Source: Aestuariivita sp049276915
Lineage (GTDB): Bacteria > Pseudomonadota > Alphaproteobacteria > Rhodobacterales > Rhodobacteraceae
Direction: 5' to 3'
Assembly: GCF_049276915.1 (NCBI RefSeq)
Contig: NZ_JBASXK010000150.1
Coordinates: forward strand, 1 to 29,227
Length of the DNA: 29,227 bases
The notes under the pieces were generated by a model. That model had not been told where the DNA came from and ran no database searches. It saw only the letters and a program-made list of their open reading frames with translations. The translations under genes were made by a program, and so were the position numbers. Below are positions 1 to 8,196 of the stretch, piece after piece (position 1 is the stretch's first letter; every line of letters starts with the position of its first letter).

Positions 1-925
1 GGGCTGTGGGTGGCAAGCCCAGAAGATAATGATCAAGGCTCATGGCAGCTTCATTGAACCCGAACCGCGTGCGCAGCGAACAACTGGAAGAAAACCTTGG
101 ATTGATTTCCAGCAAATAGGCCCTGTCACCTTCAAGGCGAAACTGCAGGTTCGTGGGCCCAATCGCGTTGATCTGGCTCATAATGCGCCGCGAAGCCTGC
201 CGGATCACCGAATGATCCTTTACCTCGGCTAGCCCTGTGTTTCCCGCGCGTGTCAAACGGCGCCGCATGATGATCATCTCGTCCAGAAAACCGCCCCCAG
301 GCAAACCAAAGGCCCCGACCGTGAACTCGGCGTCATCGCTCCCGACAATTTGCTGGATCATCCAAGAACCATGCGGCGTGGATTGCGTCCAGTACTCGAA
401 ATCCCTTTCATCACGAAGGCGGACCTGCCCTGCAGAACCTTCTCCCCGGCGCGGCTTGAACAGCAGCGGCGCAGAACCCAAGTCGGTCAACGCCTTCTGC
501 CAGGACTGCGGAACAGAGGTTGGAATGCGTGGCACGCCCCAATCTTCCATCGCATCATGAAATTCGAGCTTGTCTCGTGTCAATTCTATCAACTCAGAGC
601 TGTTGAGGGCGAGCTTTACGCCCAAAGCATCAAACACTGCCCGATTTGCATTCAGGAAATACATGTCGATACTGATGCCCGGCATGATCAGATCGATCTT
701 GTGGCGCTCCAGAAGTGTCTCCCAGAACGTCAGATAAGCCTCTGACCCTTCCTCCACTTCGGGTTTGAGCTCATAGGCATCGCAGATCGAAGCTCCAAAG
801 CTGCTGTGCCGTTTGTCCAAGCCGATAACACGACAACGCCCGTCCGCCCGTAGACCGGCGACGATCCCTTGTCCGATCAAGGCACCGAGACCGGTAACCA
901 GAACGGTCGGGATGGCTTTAATCAT
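1..925 (-). CDS. ATP-grasp ligase (carbamoyl-phosphate-synthase-like), partial at left edge
   Basis: The frame stays open from an ATG at 925 to the window edge, giving 308 residues without a stop, so the C-terminus lies outside. The N-terminus has a Rossmann-like segment VLVTGLGALIGQGI (about 8-21), as in CarB-like ATP-grasp proteins that first sense a nucleotide-binding pre-ATP-grasp domain. The ATP-grasp part shows TRDKLEF (116-122), LLFKPRRGEGSAGQ (154-167), a QQIVGSDDAEFTVGAF strand (191-206) and the metal-binding LEINPRFSSS (272-281). Such enzymes couple a carboxylate to an amine or similar nucleophile using ATP; the substrate cannot be read here. Its start overlaps the end of the upstream methyltransferase by 8 nt, so it is the last visible gene of the leftward tailoring operon. 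Attachment of an amino acid to a sugar is one possibility but is inference. Confidence 0.85.
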   Translation of the reverse strand, partial: MIKAIPTVLVTGLGALIGQGIVAGLRADGRCRVIGLDKRHSSFGASICDAYELKPEVEEGSEAYLTFWETLLERHKIDLIMPGISIDMYFLNANRAVFDALGVKLALNSSELIELTRDKLEFHDAMEDWGVPRIPTSVPQSWQKALTDLGSAPLLFKPRRGEGSAGQVRLRDERDFEYWTQSTPHGSWMIQQIVGSDDAEFTVGAFGLPGGGFLDEMIIMRRRLTRAGNTGLAEVKDHSVIRQASRRIMSQINAIGPTNLQFRLEGDRAYLLEINPRFSSSCSLRTRFGFNEAAMSLDHYLLGLPPTA

Positions 926-1646
926 GTGCTTTAGGCATGAGTTCGACCAAAATAGCCACACAGAGATCGGGATAATCCACACCGACCTTGAGCATCGCAT
1001 CCAGATTGGCGTCCAAATCGTCCATGGTCTTCAATACGCCAAGCGGCAAAGGTTTCAGGTAAACCCCTTCCTCATGCACAACCTGATATCCAGCTGCTTG
1101 CGCGTCGGCTGTCAGTGTTTCCAGACAATAATTCCTCTGGTGACCAAGCTGATGGTCTGTGGCGTTCAGCGCATAAATGTCGGAAATCAGACCCATTTCC
1201 AAACCCAGACGACGGTTCAGCGACTTGGCATTGGGCACGGCCACAAACAGGCGCCCGCCCGGCGCGAGGTACTGACGATACCGGTCCATGATCGAGACTG
1301 GGTCGTCTACATGCTCCAGAACAAAACCCATGACGATCAGATCAAACTGACCTTCTGGGTCACAGGTCTCAAAATACCCTTCGATGATCTTGCCATGGTA
1401 CCAGGGGTTGGACTTACGAAAATGCTCGATGACCAATCCCGAACCTTCGATCACCACATGCTCTTCGGCGAGGTCCTGAAAAGGCCGCACAGTGTACCCA
1501 TGCCCCAGACCCAGTTCGAGGCACCGTTTTACCGGTCCGGTCCGAGCTGCCACCCGTTGCGGATACCACTGCATAATGAGATCGTTCTCGATCTCGACAT
1601 CCGGTGCCTGTAGGTATTTGGATGCAACGTCATCGAGGTTTTGCAT
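918..1646 (-). CDS. Class I SAM-dependent methyltransferase
   Basis: The 242-residue protein has a clear SAM-binding motif I, LELGLGHG (43-50), an acidic residue at the end of strand 2 (VVIEG), a motif-IV-like stretch GFVLEHVDDP, and APGGRLFVAVPN typical of the Methyltransf_11/23 fold. It lacks a membrane segment or signal peptide, so it should be cytoplasmic. It lies between the C-methyltransferase-like gene (29-nt gap) and the ATP-grasp gene (8-nt overlap), which argues for co-transcription and action on the same small-molecule or sugar intermediate. The sequence does not tell whether an O, N or C atom is methylated. The family call is firm and the substrate unknown. Confidence 0.88.
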   Translation of the reverse strand: MQNLDDVASKYLQAPDVEIENDLIMQWYPQRVAARTGPVKRCLELGLGHGYTVRPFQDLAEEHVVIEGSGLVIEHFRKSNPWYHGKIIEGYFETCDPEGQFDLIVMGFVLEHVDDPVSIMDRYRQYLAPGGRLFVAVPNAKSLNRRLGLEMGLISDIYALNATDHQLGHQRNYCLETLTADAQAAGYQVVHEEGVYLKPLPLGVLKTMDDLDANLDAMLKVGVDYPDLCVAILVELMPKAHD

Positions 1647-1675
1647 TAGGTATCCTTTGGGTCCGCGTCAGCGGA

Positions 1676-2845
1676 TCACGCTGCCCATTGTTCATCAAGA
1701 AAAAAATACGTGAGGTTTTTGCTCTCAAAACTGCTCACCTCGCTCATCACCCTGCGTGCAATCTTTGGGTTCAAACCCACAAGCAAAGCATCCAGATCAT
1801 CAGGTGCATCCATGGGATGTCGGATCTTTACTCCGTTGACCTCGGAACCAATCAGAAACTTGTTCTGGTCCAGAAAACACGCCACCCGTTCAGGCTGTTT
1901 CAGACAGGACAGGATGAAGTTCCCATATATGCCCGCGCCATAGATACCGCGCGGTTGAGCATCATCCAAAGCAGCCTCAAAACTCTGGATGCGGTCTTTG
2001 ATGCCACCCCAAAAATCCGCCAATCTGCGCGCTTCGGCTTCCATCTCGGGGATCGAGGGCGCAACTGTCGGCGGGTTTGTCTTGTCGATGCGCGCGCAGA
2101 CAACAAAGGCCGCTGCATGCGCTTGCTCGTCAATGTCAATGTCCACGAACCCAGCCTGCGAAAGCATGATGCGCAACGAGTTGCGACTGAAATGATTGAC
2201 GTGGTCGGCAACGATAAAATCAGCCGCATTCTCATAGACGTTTGGAACCAGAAAGTAGAAGTAACCCCCATCGCGCAGGAGCCCGGAAACGTCTGCAAGA
2301 ATGTCCTTGAGGTGGGGAATGTGCTCCAGCGCGTAAAACGACAACACGACGTCCATCTGCCCGGCCCAACTGTCCTTGGGCTCATGCACGGCCCATTCGC
2401 TTTCAACCGGGAAGTCTTTCCAGAACTCGATGTACTTGTCGGTCACATCAAACAGATGCGGCTTCACGCCCGGCGAAAGCGTCAGAAGCTTGCGCAGGCT
2501 TGGTGCTTTGGCACAGCCGTAATCCAGCACGTTTCGAAACTTGGTGAGGTCGATCTTTTGAGCAAGGACCGCCGCCTGATGGTCTGATCTGTACACTTCT
2601 TTGCCATCAACAACCGCATACAGTTGGTCATCATCGGCACTATCAAGATTGATGACATAATCCTGAGCATAGTATTCCACGAGATTGGGTAGTTCATCCG
2701 TCTGAACGTGATCGCAAGCCGGACAGTATGAAACCACGGTCTCTCCAGCGACCAACGTGTTCATCGTGGTGAGCGAAAACTTTTCGCCACTCTCGAACAC
2801 GGCTTGGATGGCGGACGAGCCGCACACGTTGCAGATACGCGTCAT
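1676..2845 (-). CDS. Zinc-finger C-methyltransferase-like protein (two-domain SAM methyltransferase)
   Basis: The 389-residue protein has the architecture of NDP-sugar C-methyltransferases such as NovU and TylC3: an N-terminal zinc-binding region with Cys5-x2-Cys8 and Cys41-x2-Cys44, a central methyltransferase fold (VLDYGCAKAPS about 106-116, YALEHIPH 171-178, GGYFYFLVPN), a DHVNHFS stretch (214-220) where relatives carry a catalytic histidine/tyrosine region, and a C-terminal Rossmann-like domain beginning GIYGAGIYGN (300-309). The glycine-rich loop is unusual, because the usual DxGxGxG or DIGCNDG form is replaced by DYGCAKA. It starts 3 nt after the oxygenase gene stops. With CDP-4-keto-6-deoxyglucose genes nearby, C-methylation of a keto-deoxysugar is a reasonable inference. 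A methyltransferase on another ketone-like substrate is the alternative. Confidence 0.8.
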   Translation of the reverse strand: MTRICNVCGSSAIQAVFESGEKFSLTTMNTLVAGETVVSYCPACDHVQTDELPNLVEYYAQDYVINLDSADDDQLYAVVDGKEVYRSDHQAAVLAQKIDLTKFRNVLDYGCAKAPSLRKLLTLSPGVKPHLFDVTDKYIEFWKDFPVESEWAVHEPKDSWAGQMDVVLSFYALEHIPHLKDILADVSGLLRDGGYFYFLVPNVYENAADFIVADHVNHFSRNSLRIMLSQAGFVDIDIDEQAHAAAFVVCARIDKTNPPTVAPSIPEMEAEARRLADFWGGIKDRIQSFEAALDDAQPRGIYGAGIYGNFILSCLKQPERVACFLDQNKFLIGSEVNGVKIRHPMDAPDDLDALLVGLNPKIARRVMSEVSSFESKNLTYFFLDEQWAA

Positions 2846-2848
2846 GTT

Positions 2849-3703
2849 TCAATTCAATCCTTGGCTTGCATCAACGAAATGGTCAGGAAATACGTCTTCG
2901 ACCCGGGTTCCGACTGTGACCGAGGGTTTCCATCCGATCTTGTATCCGACAGCATCGTCAAAGTTGAAAAACCGGTTCTGCACAGACCACCGCGCCCGAT
3001 GAGAGCGGTTTACGCCCGAACTGTGAATCGTCAGAAAATCCATGAGCAACAGATCGCCAGGTTGCGTCAGGGGCGCAATCTGCTGATGTTTGCCAACCAC
3101 CCGATCCTCGTCATGGATCCCGATCTGGTAGGCCCCTTGTTTATCTGCATAGTTTGCGGTGCGCGCATAAACACACAGCCCGTCGGCATGCGATTTCGGA
3201 AGAACAATCACAGGGCCCAGGTCTGGCGTTATTGGCAACAAGGGCGTCCAAAAGACAATTCCATCAATACTTTGCGGTTGGAACATGAACTCCTGATGCC
3301 AGTGAGATCTGAACTTGTCCTCGTTTGGATTGTCGATGCGGATGCCATAGGACGCTGCCCCGATCCCGGGCATGCAAGCCCCGCGAATTTCGCGAAACAG
3401 ATCCTCGGCGCGTTGGTTGCATATAAGCCTGAGAAAGGCCGGGATCTGCTTGACCAGATCATAGACCTCGCCCGCATAGGCTCGATCAGCCTTAAGGAGA
3501 ATGTCGTAATTGGCGTCGAAACTTTCGGGCCTGAATGCTGACTCAGGAACAGGGACGCCATGGCGACGCGCGACGCGATCAATGACACCATGAATGCCTT
3601 CGAGTACAGGATAGATCTCACCCTCAAGGTCGTAAAAACCTGACACAATGACATACCCTTGCGAGTGAAACAGTGCCTTTTGTTCGTCGGTGATCAACGC
3701 CAT
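2849..3703 (-). CDS. Phytanoyl-CoA dioxygenase (PhyH) family oxygenase
   Basis: This 284-residue protein belongs to the Fe(II)/2-oxoglutarate PhyH family. The start MALITDEQKALF is chosen because it matches the family N-terminus (a helix then GYVIVSGF) and has GGGAGG 10 nt upstream; the open frame continues upstream only as antisense of the next gene. Putative iron ligands are His136-x-Glu138 in WHQEF and His227 in LTIHSSG, with Arg238 (RARWSVQNRFF) placed to hold the co-substrate carboxylate. The first pair is HxE rather than the more common HxD. Members hydroxylate small molecules, lipids or sugars; no substrate can be assigned. It heads the leftward operon with the two methyltransferases and the ATP-grasp ligase and diverges from the glycosyltransferase operon. 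Confidence 0.87.
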   Translation of the reverse strand: MALITDEQKALFHSQGYVIVSGFYDLEGEIYPVLEGIHGVIDRVARRHGVPVPESAFRPESFDANYDILLKADRAYAGEVYDLVKQIPAFLRLICNQRAEDLFREIRGACMPGIGAASYGIRIDNPNEDKFRSHWHQEFMFQPQSIDGIVFWTPLLPITPDLGPVIVLPKSHADGLCVYARTANYADKQGAYQIGIHDEDRVVGKHQQIAPLTQPGDLLLMDFLTIHSSGVNRSHRARWSVQNRFFNFDDAVGYKIGWKPSVTVGTRVEDVFPDHFVDASQGLN

Positions 3704-3838
3704 GCTCGTGGCACCTCCCGCTTTTCGCCGGCTATGTATATTGCAGATCAACGGGTGCCTGTCCATACGGGCACAAGGCGCTTTCAAACCTGCTTCGATC
3801 CAGCTAACACAAGCCGCATCAAAGGCAAAACAGTACGC
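3704..3838. promoter_or_regulatory. Divergent intergenic region between oxygenase and glycosyltransferase operons
   Basis: These 135 bp separate two operons transcribed away from each other, so both promoters should lie here or in the adjacent 5' coding ends. No hexamer pair close to the sigma-70 consensus and no strong inverted repeat is evident. The only ribosome-binding-like sequences are GGGAGG for the leftward gene and a weak AAAGG for the rightward gene. Confidence 0.5.
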
Positions 3839-5083
3839 ATGAAGATAAGCATCATCATACCCACGCGCGAACGCGCGATTTTTCTGGCGAAATCCGTCAG
3901 AACGGCGACAGATATCTCGGACGACAACATAGAGATCGTGGTGAGCGACAATGCGTCCAGGGATGACACGCGCGATGTGATCGCAGCAGTTGATGACCCT
4001 CGCATCGTTTACGTGAACACAACTCAGCGCGTGTCGATGCGTCAAAACTTTGAGTTCGCGCTGGAAAAAAGCTCCGGCGACTATGTGATTTTCTTCGGGG
4101 ATGATGACGGCATTCTGCCGGGCCAGTTCCATCTGCTGCGCGAGATACTGCAATCCCACACGCCTGATGCGCTGAGTTGGGATTTCCCGGTCTATGGTTG
4201 GCCTTCTGAAGGCTATGGCTCGAAGACAGGTGGCCTGCGGTTCATCGGGAAAAAATGTTTTGGACCGTTGGAGCAACTTGACCGTGATGCCAAGCTCAAA
4301 GCAGTTGCGACGGGCAGGATGCGGGACATGTATCCAATGCCCTCGATATACCATGGTTGTATGTCGCGCGAGTTTCTGGACACTTGCGCCACATCGGACG
4401 GACACAGATTTGCCGCGCGCAGTCCGGATGTCTACATGAACTTTCGTGCATTGGTCCGTGGCGGTCGTTTCATCCACATGGCGCACCCTTTTTCCATCAA
4501 CGGCTATAGCAAGGCCAGCACAGGCGGGTCACTACGTGATGTAGGACAGAAAGCCAAAACCAAACAGGTTGCTGACACCTTCCTGTCGGAATCCTCTGTA
4601 GATCCGGTCGATGATGTCATGCCGATCAGCATGTCCATGTCACTTGCTTTTCTGGGCACTTTTGAAACCGTACGCCATCTGTTTCCCAACGAGCCCGTGG
4701 CCACCGACTATGAGAACTGGTTCAAACACGCCTTGACGGATCAATCCCAGAAAACGCCCGAGGTCGCGGCACAGATCGAAACATCGCTGAACCATTTTGC
4801 CGCTGCTTTGAACGCACAAGACGCTCTGGAGCGGGCACGCGCGGCTGGGGGAGACAGCAGGCTGAAGAGACTACAGCTTAACTATGATCGGTTCAGGGAA
4901 AAGGTCGACAGCTTCCGCTTGTCTGCAGAACTTGATGGTGAGAACACAATCCTCACCGCTGCCCGAGTGTGCGACAGGGTATTGGGGCAGGATGCGGCGT
5001 CGGTCTATTCAGGGGACCTCAGCCGTGCAACGGCATGGCGTAACGCCCGCAACAGAAGCCGAGATTTCACCCGTCAGCTGTGA
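3839..5083 (+). CDS. Glycosyltransferase family 2
   Basis: The start at 3839 gives MKISIIIPTRERAIFL, the normal first beta strand of a GT2 (GT-A fold) enzyme; the longer frame upstream only runs through the divergent promoter region. The 414-residue protein shows the nucleotide-sugar motif IEIVVSDNASRDDT (31-44) and the metal-binding acidic motif FFGDDDG (86-91). The domain covers about 1-250, followed by a C-terminal extension of roughly 160 residues with no recognised motif and no membrane segment. It should transfer a sugar from a nucleotide donor to an acceptor at the cytoplasmic side of the membrane. It opens a rightward operon with the CmcI-like and WbqC-like genes; its stop overlaps the next start by 4 nt. 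Donor and acceptor are unknown; the CDP-sugar operon nearby is a candidate donor source. Confidence 0.9.
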   Translation: MKISIIIPTRERAIFLAKSVRTATDISDDNIEIVVSDNASRDDTRDVIAAVDDPRIVYVNTTQRVSMRQNFEFALEKSSGDYVIFFGDDDGILPGQFHLLREILQSHTPDALSWDFPVYGWPSEGYGSKTGGLRFIGKKCFGPLEQLDRDAKLKAVATGRMRDMYPMPSIYHGCMSREFLDTCATSDGHRFAARSPDVYMNFRALVRGGRFIHMAHPFSINGYSKASTGGSLRDVGQKAKTKQVADTFLSESSVDPVDDVMPISMSMSLAFLGTFETVRHLFPNEPVATDYENWFKHALTDQSQKTPEVAAQIETSLNHFAAALNAQDALERARAAGGDSRLKRLQLNYDRFREKVDSFRLSAELDGENTILTAARVCDRVLGQDAASVYSGDLSRATAWRNARNRSRDFTRQL

Positions 5084-5868
5084 CGGATCAAACGACATCT
5101 AAACGGAATGAACGCATGACCCAAAAAGATGATCGCGCCGAGTTTGAGGCGCATAAACGCGAACAATCCCTTGCTCTTGGCCAGGACAAGGCGGTTTTTG
5201 ACGGCTCGACCCGATACATGTTGCAGCTCAACCCCTATGATTACTCCTACCTCTGGAACTGGATGGGCGTGCCGATCATCCAGATGCCCGCCGACGTGAT
5301 GGCCACCCAAGAGGTTATCTGGGCGACCAAGCCCGATGTGATCATCGAAACCGGCGTAGCACGCGGTGGATCGGTCATATTCATGGCCGCGATGCTTCAG
5401 CTTCTGGGCAAGGGCAAGGTAATCGGTATCGATATCGACATACGCGCCCATAACCGGGCATCGATAGAAGAGCATCCGATGTCGCATCGGGTGACCCTGA
5501 TCGAAGGCGGTTCGGTTGATGAGGACACCCTGGAGCGGGTGCGTGCGGAAATCCCCGATGGAGCCCGGGTCATGGTCGTGCTGGACAGCGATCATAGCCG
5601 CGAGCACGTTCTGGCGGAATGTCGCGCCTACGGCCCCCTGGTGACGCCCGGCTGTTACATGGTCGTTGCCGACACGATGATAGGACATATCGAGGAAACA
5701 GATACGCCCGAAAATCGCTCCCAGATCTGGCGCAAGGGCAACGAACCGCTGAGCGCGCTGACCGACTATCTCGCGGAGTCAGACCTGTTCGAGGTCGACG
5801 AAGTCCTGAATGGCAAACTGGTTCTGTCCTCGTCCCCGGGCGGTTACATAAGACGCAAGACCGGCTGA
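5080..5868 (+). CDS. CmcI / rhamnosyl O-methyltransferase family protein (cephalosporin hydroxylase-like)
   Basis: The protein (262 residues from the GTG at 5080) matches the CmcI family: ETGVARGGSV (90-99) is the SAM-binding glycine loop, GIDIDIR (116-122) the acidic loop that binds the ribose, and VVLDSDHS (166-173) the metal/active-site strand. Despite the name cephalosporin hydroxylase, bacterial relatives in glycan clusters are thought to be sugar O-methyltransferases. The GTG start overlaps the glycosyltransferase stop as GTGA, suggesting translational coupling; an ATG at 5116 is the alternative and would shorten the protein by 12 residues. WbqC-like follows after 4 nt. Likely role: methylation of a sugar in the chain built by the neighbouring transferase. 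Confidence 0.85.
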   Translation: MTDQTTSKRNERMTQKDDRAEFEAHKREQSLALGQDKAVFDGSTRYMLQLNPYDYSYLWNWMGVPIIQMPADVMATQEVIWATKPDVIIETGVARGGSVIFMAAMLQLLGKGKVIGIDIDIRAHNRASIEEHPMSHRVTLIEGGSVDEDTLERVRAEIPDGARVMVVLDSDHSREHVLAECRAYGPLVTPGCYMVVADTMIGHIEETDTPENRSQIWRKGNEPLSALTDYLAESDLFEVDEVLNGKLVLSSSPGGYIRRKTG

Positions 5869-5872
5869 TCTC

Positions 5873-6592
5873 ATGACACGCGTCGTGATTTCCCAACCGA
5901 TGTACTTTCCCTGGGTTGGTTTCCTGGCGCAAATGGCGCTCGCGGACGTCATGATCTGGCTGGATGACGCACAGTTTTCAAAGGGCTCCTTTACAAACAG
6001 AGTCCAGGTACCTCGCGCCACAGACCAACCAACATGGATGAGCATTCCACTGGAGGGCAAGGGCCACAACACTCGCATTTGCGATTTGAAACCGGCAAAT
6101 GACGCATGGCGCAACAGCCATCTTGCCCTTTTGAGAAACACTTATCGTCAAGAACCCTTTGGCCAAGACGCGCTGAATCTTGCGACTGATGCACTGAGCC
6201 ATTCCACGCTTTGCGATGTGATGATCGCAAGCTGCCGGGCAGAAGCACAGGCCGTTGGCGTATCGCCACCCGACACCTATCTATCGTCTGAAATGAATGT
6301 AGCGGCAACGGGGTCAAACCGCGTTCTGGAATTGGTGAAAGCTGTAAGTGGGACCGAGTATGTAACCGGACATGGTGCGCGAAACTACCTTGATCACAAT
6401 GCGTTCGAGGCAGAAGGTCTGACCGTTTCATACATGGCTTACAATCCTCTGCCTTGGCACCAGATAAACCCTGACTTCACACCATTTGTAACGGGCTTGG
6501 ATCTGATTGCCGCAATTGAACCGGACAAGAGATATAACCACCTCAATCCAGACACTGTGACTTGGCGCAGTTTTCTGGGCACCAAAGGTTAA
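5873..6592 (+). CDS. WbqC family protein
   Basis: The 239-residue protein has the WbqC signature: an N-terminal ISQPMYFPWVGFLAQM strand-loop-helix (6-21), LADVMIWLDDAQFSKGSFTNR (about 23-43), then WMSIPL (55-60), a conserved GHGARNYL segment near 157 and a C-terminal NHLNPDTVTWRSFLG. The family occurs in O-antigen and other polysaccharide loci. Its chemistry is not established as far as I know, although the location suggests a sugar-modifying or amide-forming step. It is the third gene of the rightward operon, 4 nt after the CmcI-like gene. It ends 15 nt before the stop of the convergent epimerase gene. No signal peptide or membrane segment is visible. Confidence 0.86.
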   Translation: MTRVVISQPMYFPWVGFLAQMALADVMIWLDDAQFSKGSFTNRVQVPRATDQPTWMSIPLEGKGHNTRICDLKPANDAWRNSHLALLRNTYRQEPFGQDALNLATDALSHSTLCDVMIASCRAEAQAVGVSPPDTYLSSEMNVAATGSNRVLELVKAVSGTEYVTGHGARNYLDHNAFEAEGLTVSYMAYNPLPWHQINPDFTPFVTGLDLIAAIEPDKRYNHLNPDTVTWRSFLGTKG

Positions 6593-6607
6593 GACTGTCA
6601 GGTAACG

Positions 6608-7156
6608 TCAGTCGGTCAGCGGTTTGATGACGTTCAGAGGCAACAAGCCCTGATCGCGCTCGGACCGCACGGTCACAGGTAGCGGCCACGCGATGCCCAG
6701 TGAAGCATCCAGCGCCTGCACGCCATCTTCGGCTTCAGGCGCGTAAAACTCCGAATGCAGATAGTGCAATTCACAATCGTCCGTCAGCGACTGAAAGCCA
6801 TGCGCCACCCCTTTCGGGATATAGACCGCGTTTCGCGTCTCTGAATCCAGTATCAGCGCGATATGCTGACCAAAGCTTGCAGACCCGGCGCGCAAATCCA
6901 GCAGAACATCCCACACGCGTCCGCGTTGGGCGCGTACCAGTTTGACCTCGCCATGGGGCGGGTGTTGGAAATGCAGGCCGCGAAGCGTTCCGGCATCAGC
7001 CGAGACAGACATATTCATCTGGACCCAACTTGTATTCAGGCCCTGCGCCGCGAATTCCTTTGCGCAGAATGTCCGCGCAAAAGAGCCGCGCGCATCTCCG
7101 CGTGGCTCGAGCAGGATCTCAAACGCGCCATCAAGAGAAAGCGGCTTGAAAATCAT
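6608..7156 (-). CDS. rfbC: dTDP-4-dehydrorhamnose 3,5-epimerase family protein (RfbC/RmlC-like)
   Basis: This 182-residue cupin protein has the usual length and motifs of RmlC: MNMSVSADAGTLRGLHFQ with the catalytic base His62, a YIPKGVAHGFQ barrel strand (112-122), SEFYAPEAE with Tyr138 equivalent to the catalytic tyrosine, and ERDQGLLP with Asp168. It should epimerise C3 and/or C5 of a nucleotide-linked 4-keto-6-deoxyhexose in the cytoplasm. The start overlaps the rfbG stop as ATGA. Because the neighbours make CDP- rather than dTDP-sugar and no rmlA, rmlB or rmlD is visible, the true substrate is probably CDP-4-keto-6-deoxyglucose; this is inference from context. Confidence 0.9.
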   Translation of the reverse strand: MIFKPLSLDGAFEILLEPRGDARGSFARTFCAKEFAAQGLNTSWVQMNMSVSADAGTLRGLHFQHPPHGEVKLVRAQRGRVWDVLLDLRAGSASFGQHIALILDSETRNAVYIPKGVAHGFQSLTDDCELHYLHSEFYAPEAEDGVQALDASLGIAWPLPVTVRSERDQGLLPLNVIKPLTD

Positions 7157-8196
7157 GGGGTGCCAAATTCCGCGATCTGCGCGCGCGTGATGTCACCGAT
7201 ATCCGCTCCGGACGCCGCATCGCGATACCATTGCATCGTGGATGCGACCGCCTTCTGGCTATCCCAACGCGGCGCATACCCCAGAGCGGCGCGGGAAGCC
7301 TCGATCCCCAGCGACAAGAGACCGGCCTCATGCAATGCACCGGGATCGGACTGATCTTCCCATCGACCGGGCCAAGCAAGCAACGCCGCCTCAACCAGTT
7401 GCTCGACAGTCTTCAGATCCGAGGGCTCTGGTCCAAAGTTATAGGCCTCGTCCAGATCATCCGGGCGCAGGAACAGCGCTTCGGCCAACCGAAGATATCC
7501 TGAAAGCGGTTCAAGCACGTGCTGAAACGGCCGCACGGCCCTAGGATTGCGGATCGCGATGGCCTGATCTGCCTGCAAGGCCCGCACGATATCCGGCACC
7601 AGCCGATGAGCGGCCCAATCGCCGCCGCCAATCACGTTCCCGGCACGCGCCGAAGCCACGTTCACCGGGTGATCCACAAAGAAGGATTTGCGCCAACTGG
7701 AGATAGCCAGTTCCATCGCAGCCTTGCTGGCACTGTAAGGATCATGCCCACCCAGCCGGTCACTTTCACGATATGGATAGAGCCATTCACGGTTTTGATA
7801 GACCTTGTCCGTGGTCACCATGACTACACCGCAGCGCGACGTTAACCCTCGCAACCCCTCCATCACATGGGCGCTGCCCATCACATTGGTCGCCCAGGTT
7901 GTCAGCGGATCTGCATAAGACGGCAAAACCAGCGGTTGCGCCGCCATATGGATGACTATTTCGGGCTCAAGCTCTTTGATCTTGTCGACCAGGGGTGCCG
8001 GATCCCGGATATCGAGAACACTGTGATCCAGCCGCCCTGCAAGTCCCAGCTGGTCAAACAGAGGCTGATCCTGTTGCGGTGCAAGCGCGATCCCCGACAG
8101 CTTTGCCCCCAAACCCAGCAACCACTCGCTCAGCCACGCGCCCTTGAACCCGGTATGCCCGGTCACAAGTACCCGCCTACCCAACCAGAAACTCAT
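7153..8196 (-). CDS. rfbG: CDP-glucose 4,6-dehydratase
   Basis: The protein is an extended short-chain dehydrogenase of 347 residues. The NAD-binding loop is VTGHTGFKGAWL (11-22), where TGHTGFKG is characteristic of RfbG; VTTDKVY (127-133) supplies the active-site Thr/Asp/Lys and YSASK (154-158) the catalytic Tyr-x3-Lys. It converts CDP-D-glucose to CDP-4-keto-6-deoxy-D-glucose. The frame extends 16 codons further upstream, but the start at 8196 is preferred because it overlaps the rfbF stop in an ATGA junction and matches the family N-terminus. It is the middle gene of rfbF-rfbG-rfbC, with ATGA overlaps on both sides, so translation of the three is probably coupled. Confidence 0.94.
   Translation of the reverse strand: MSFWLGRRVLVTGHTGFKGAWLSEWLLGLGAKLSGIALAPQQDQPLFDQLGLAGRLDHSVLDIRDPAPLVDKIKELEPEIVIHMAAQPLVLPSYADPLTTWATNVMGSAHVMEGLRGLTSRCGVVMVTTDKVYQNREWLYPYRESDRLGGHDPYSASKAAMELAISSWRKSFFVDHPVNVASARAGNVIGGGDWAAHRLVPDIVRALQADQAIAIRNPRAVRPFQHVLEPLSGYLRLAEALFLRPDDLDEAYNFGPEPSDLKTVEQLVEAALLAWPGRWEDQSDPGALHEAGLLSLGIEASRAALGYAPRWDSQKAVASTMQWYRDAASGADIGDITRAQIAEFGTP

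Noticed and set aside
1604..2587. Rightward open frame of 327 codons opposite the C-methyltransferase-like gene
   Set aside because: No domain features, and it is the antisense of a gene with zinc-finger and methyltransferase motifs.
3704..4486. Leftward extension of the PhyH gene giving a 545-residue protein
   Set aside because: The extra part is antisense to the glycosyltransferase and unlike any family; the 3703 start has a ribosome-binding site and the family N-terminus.
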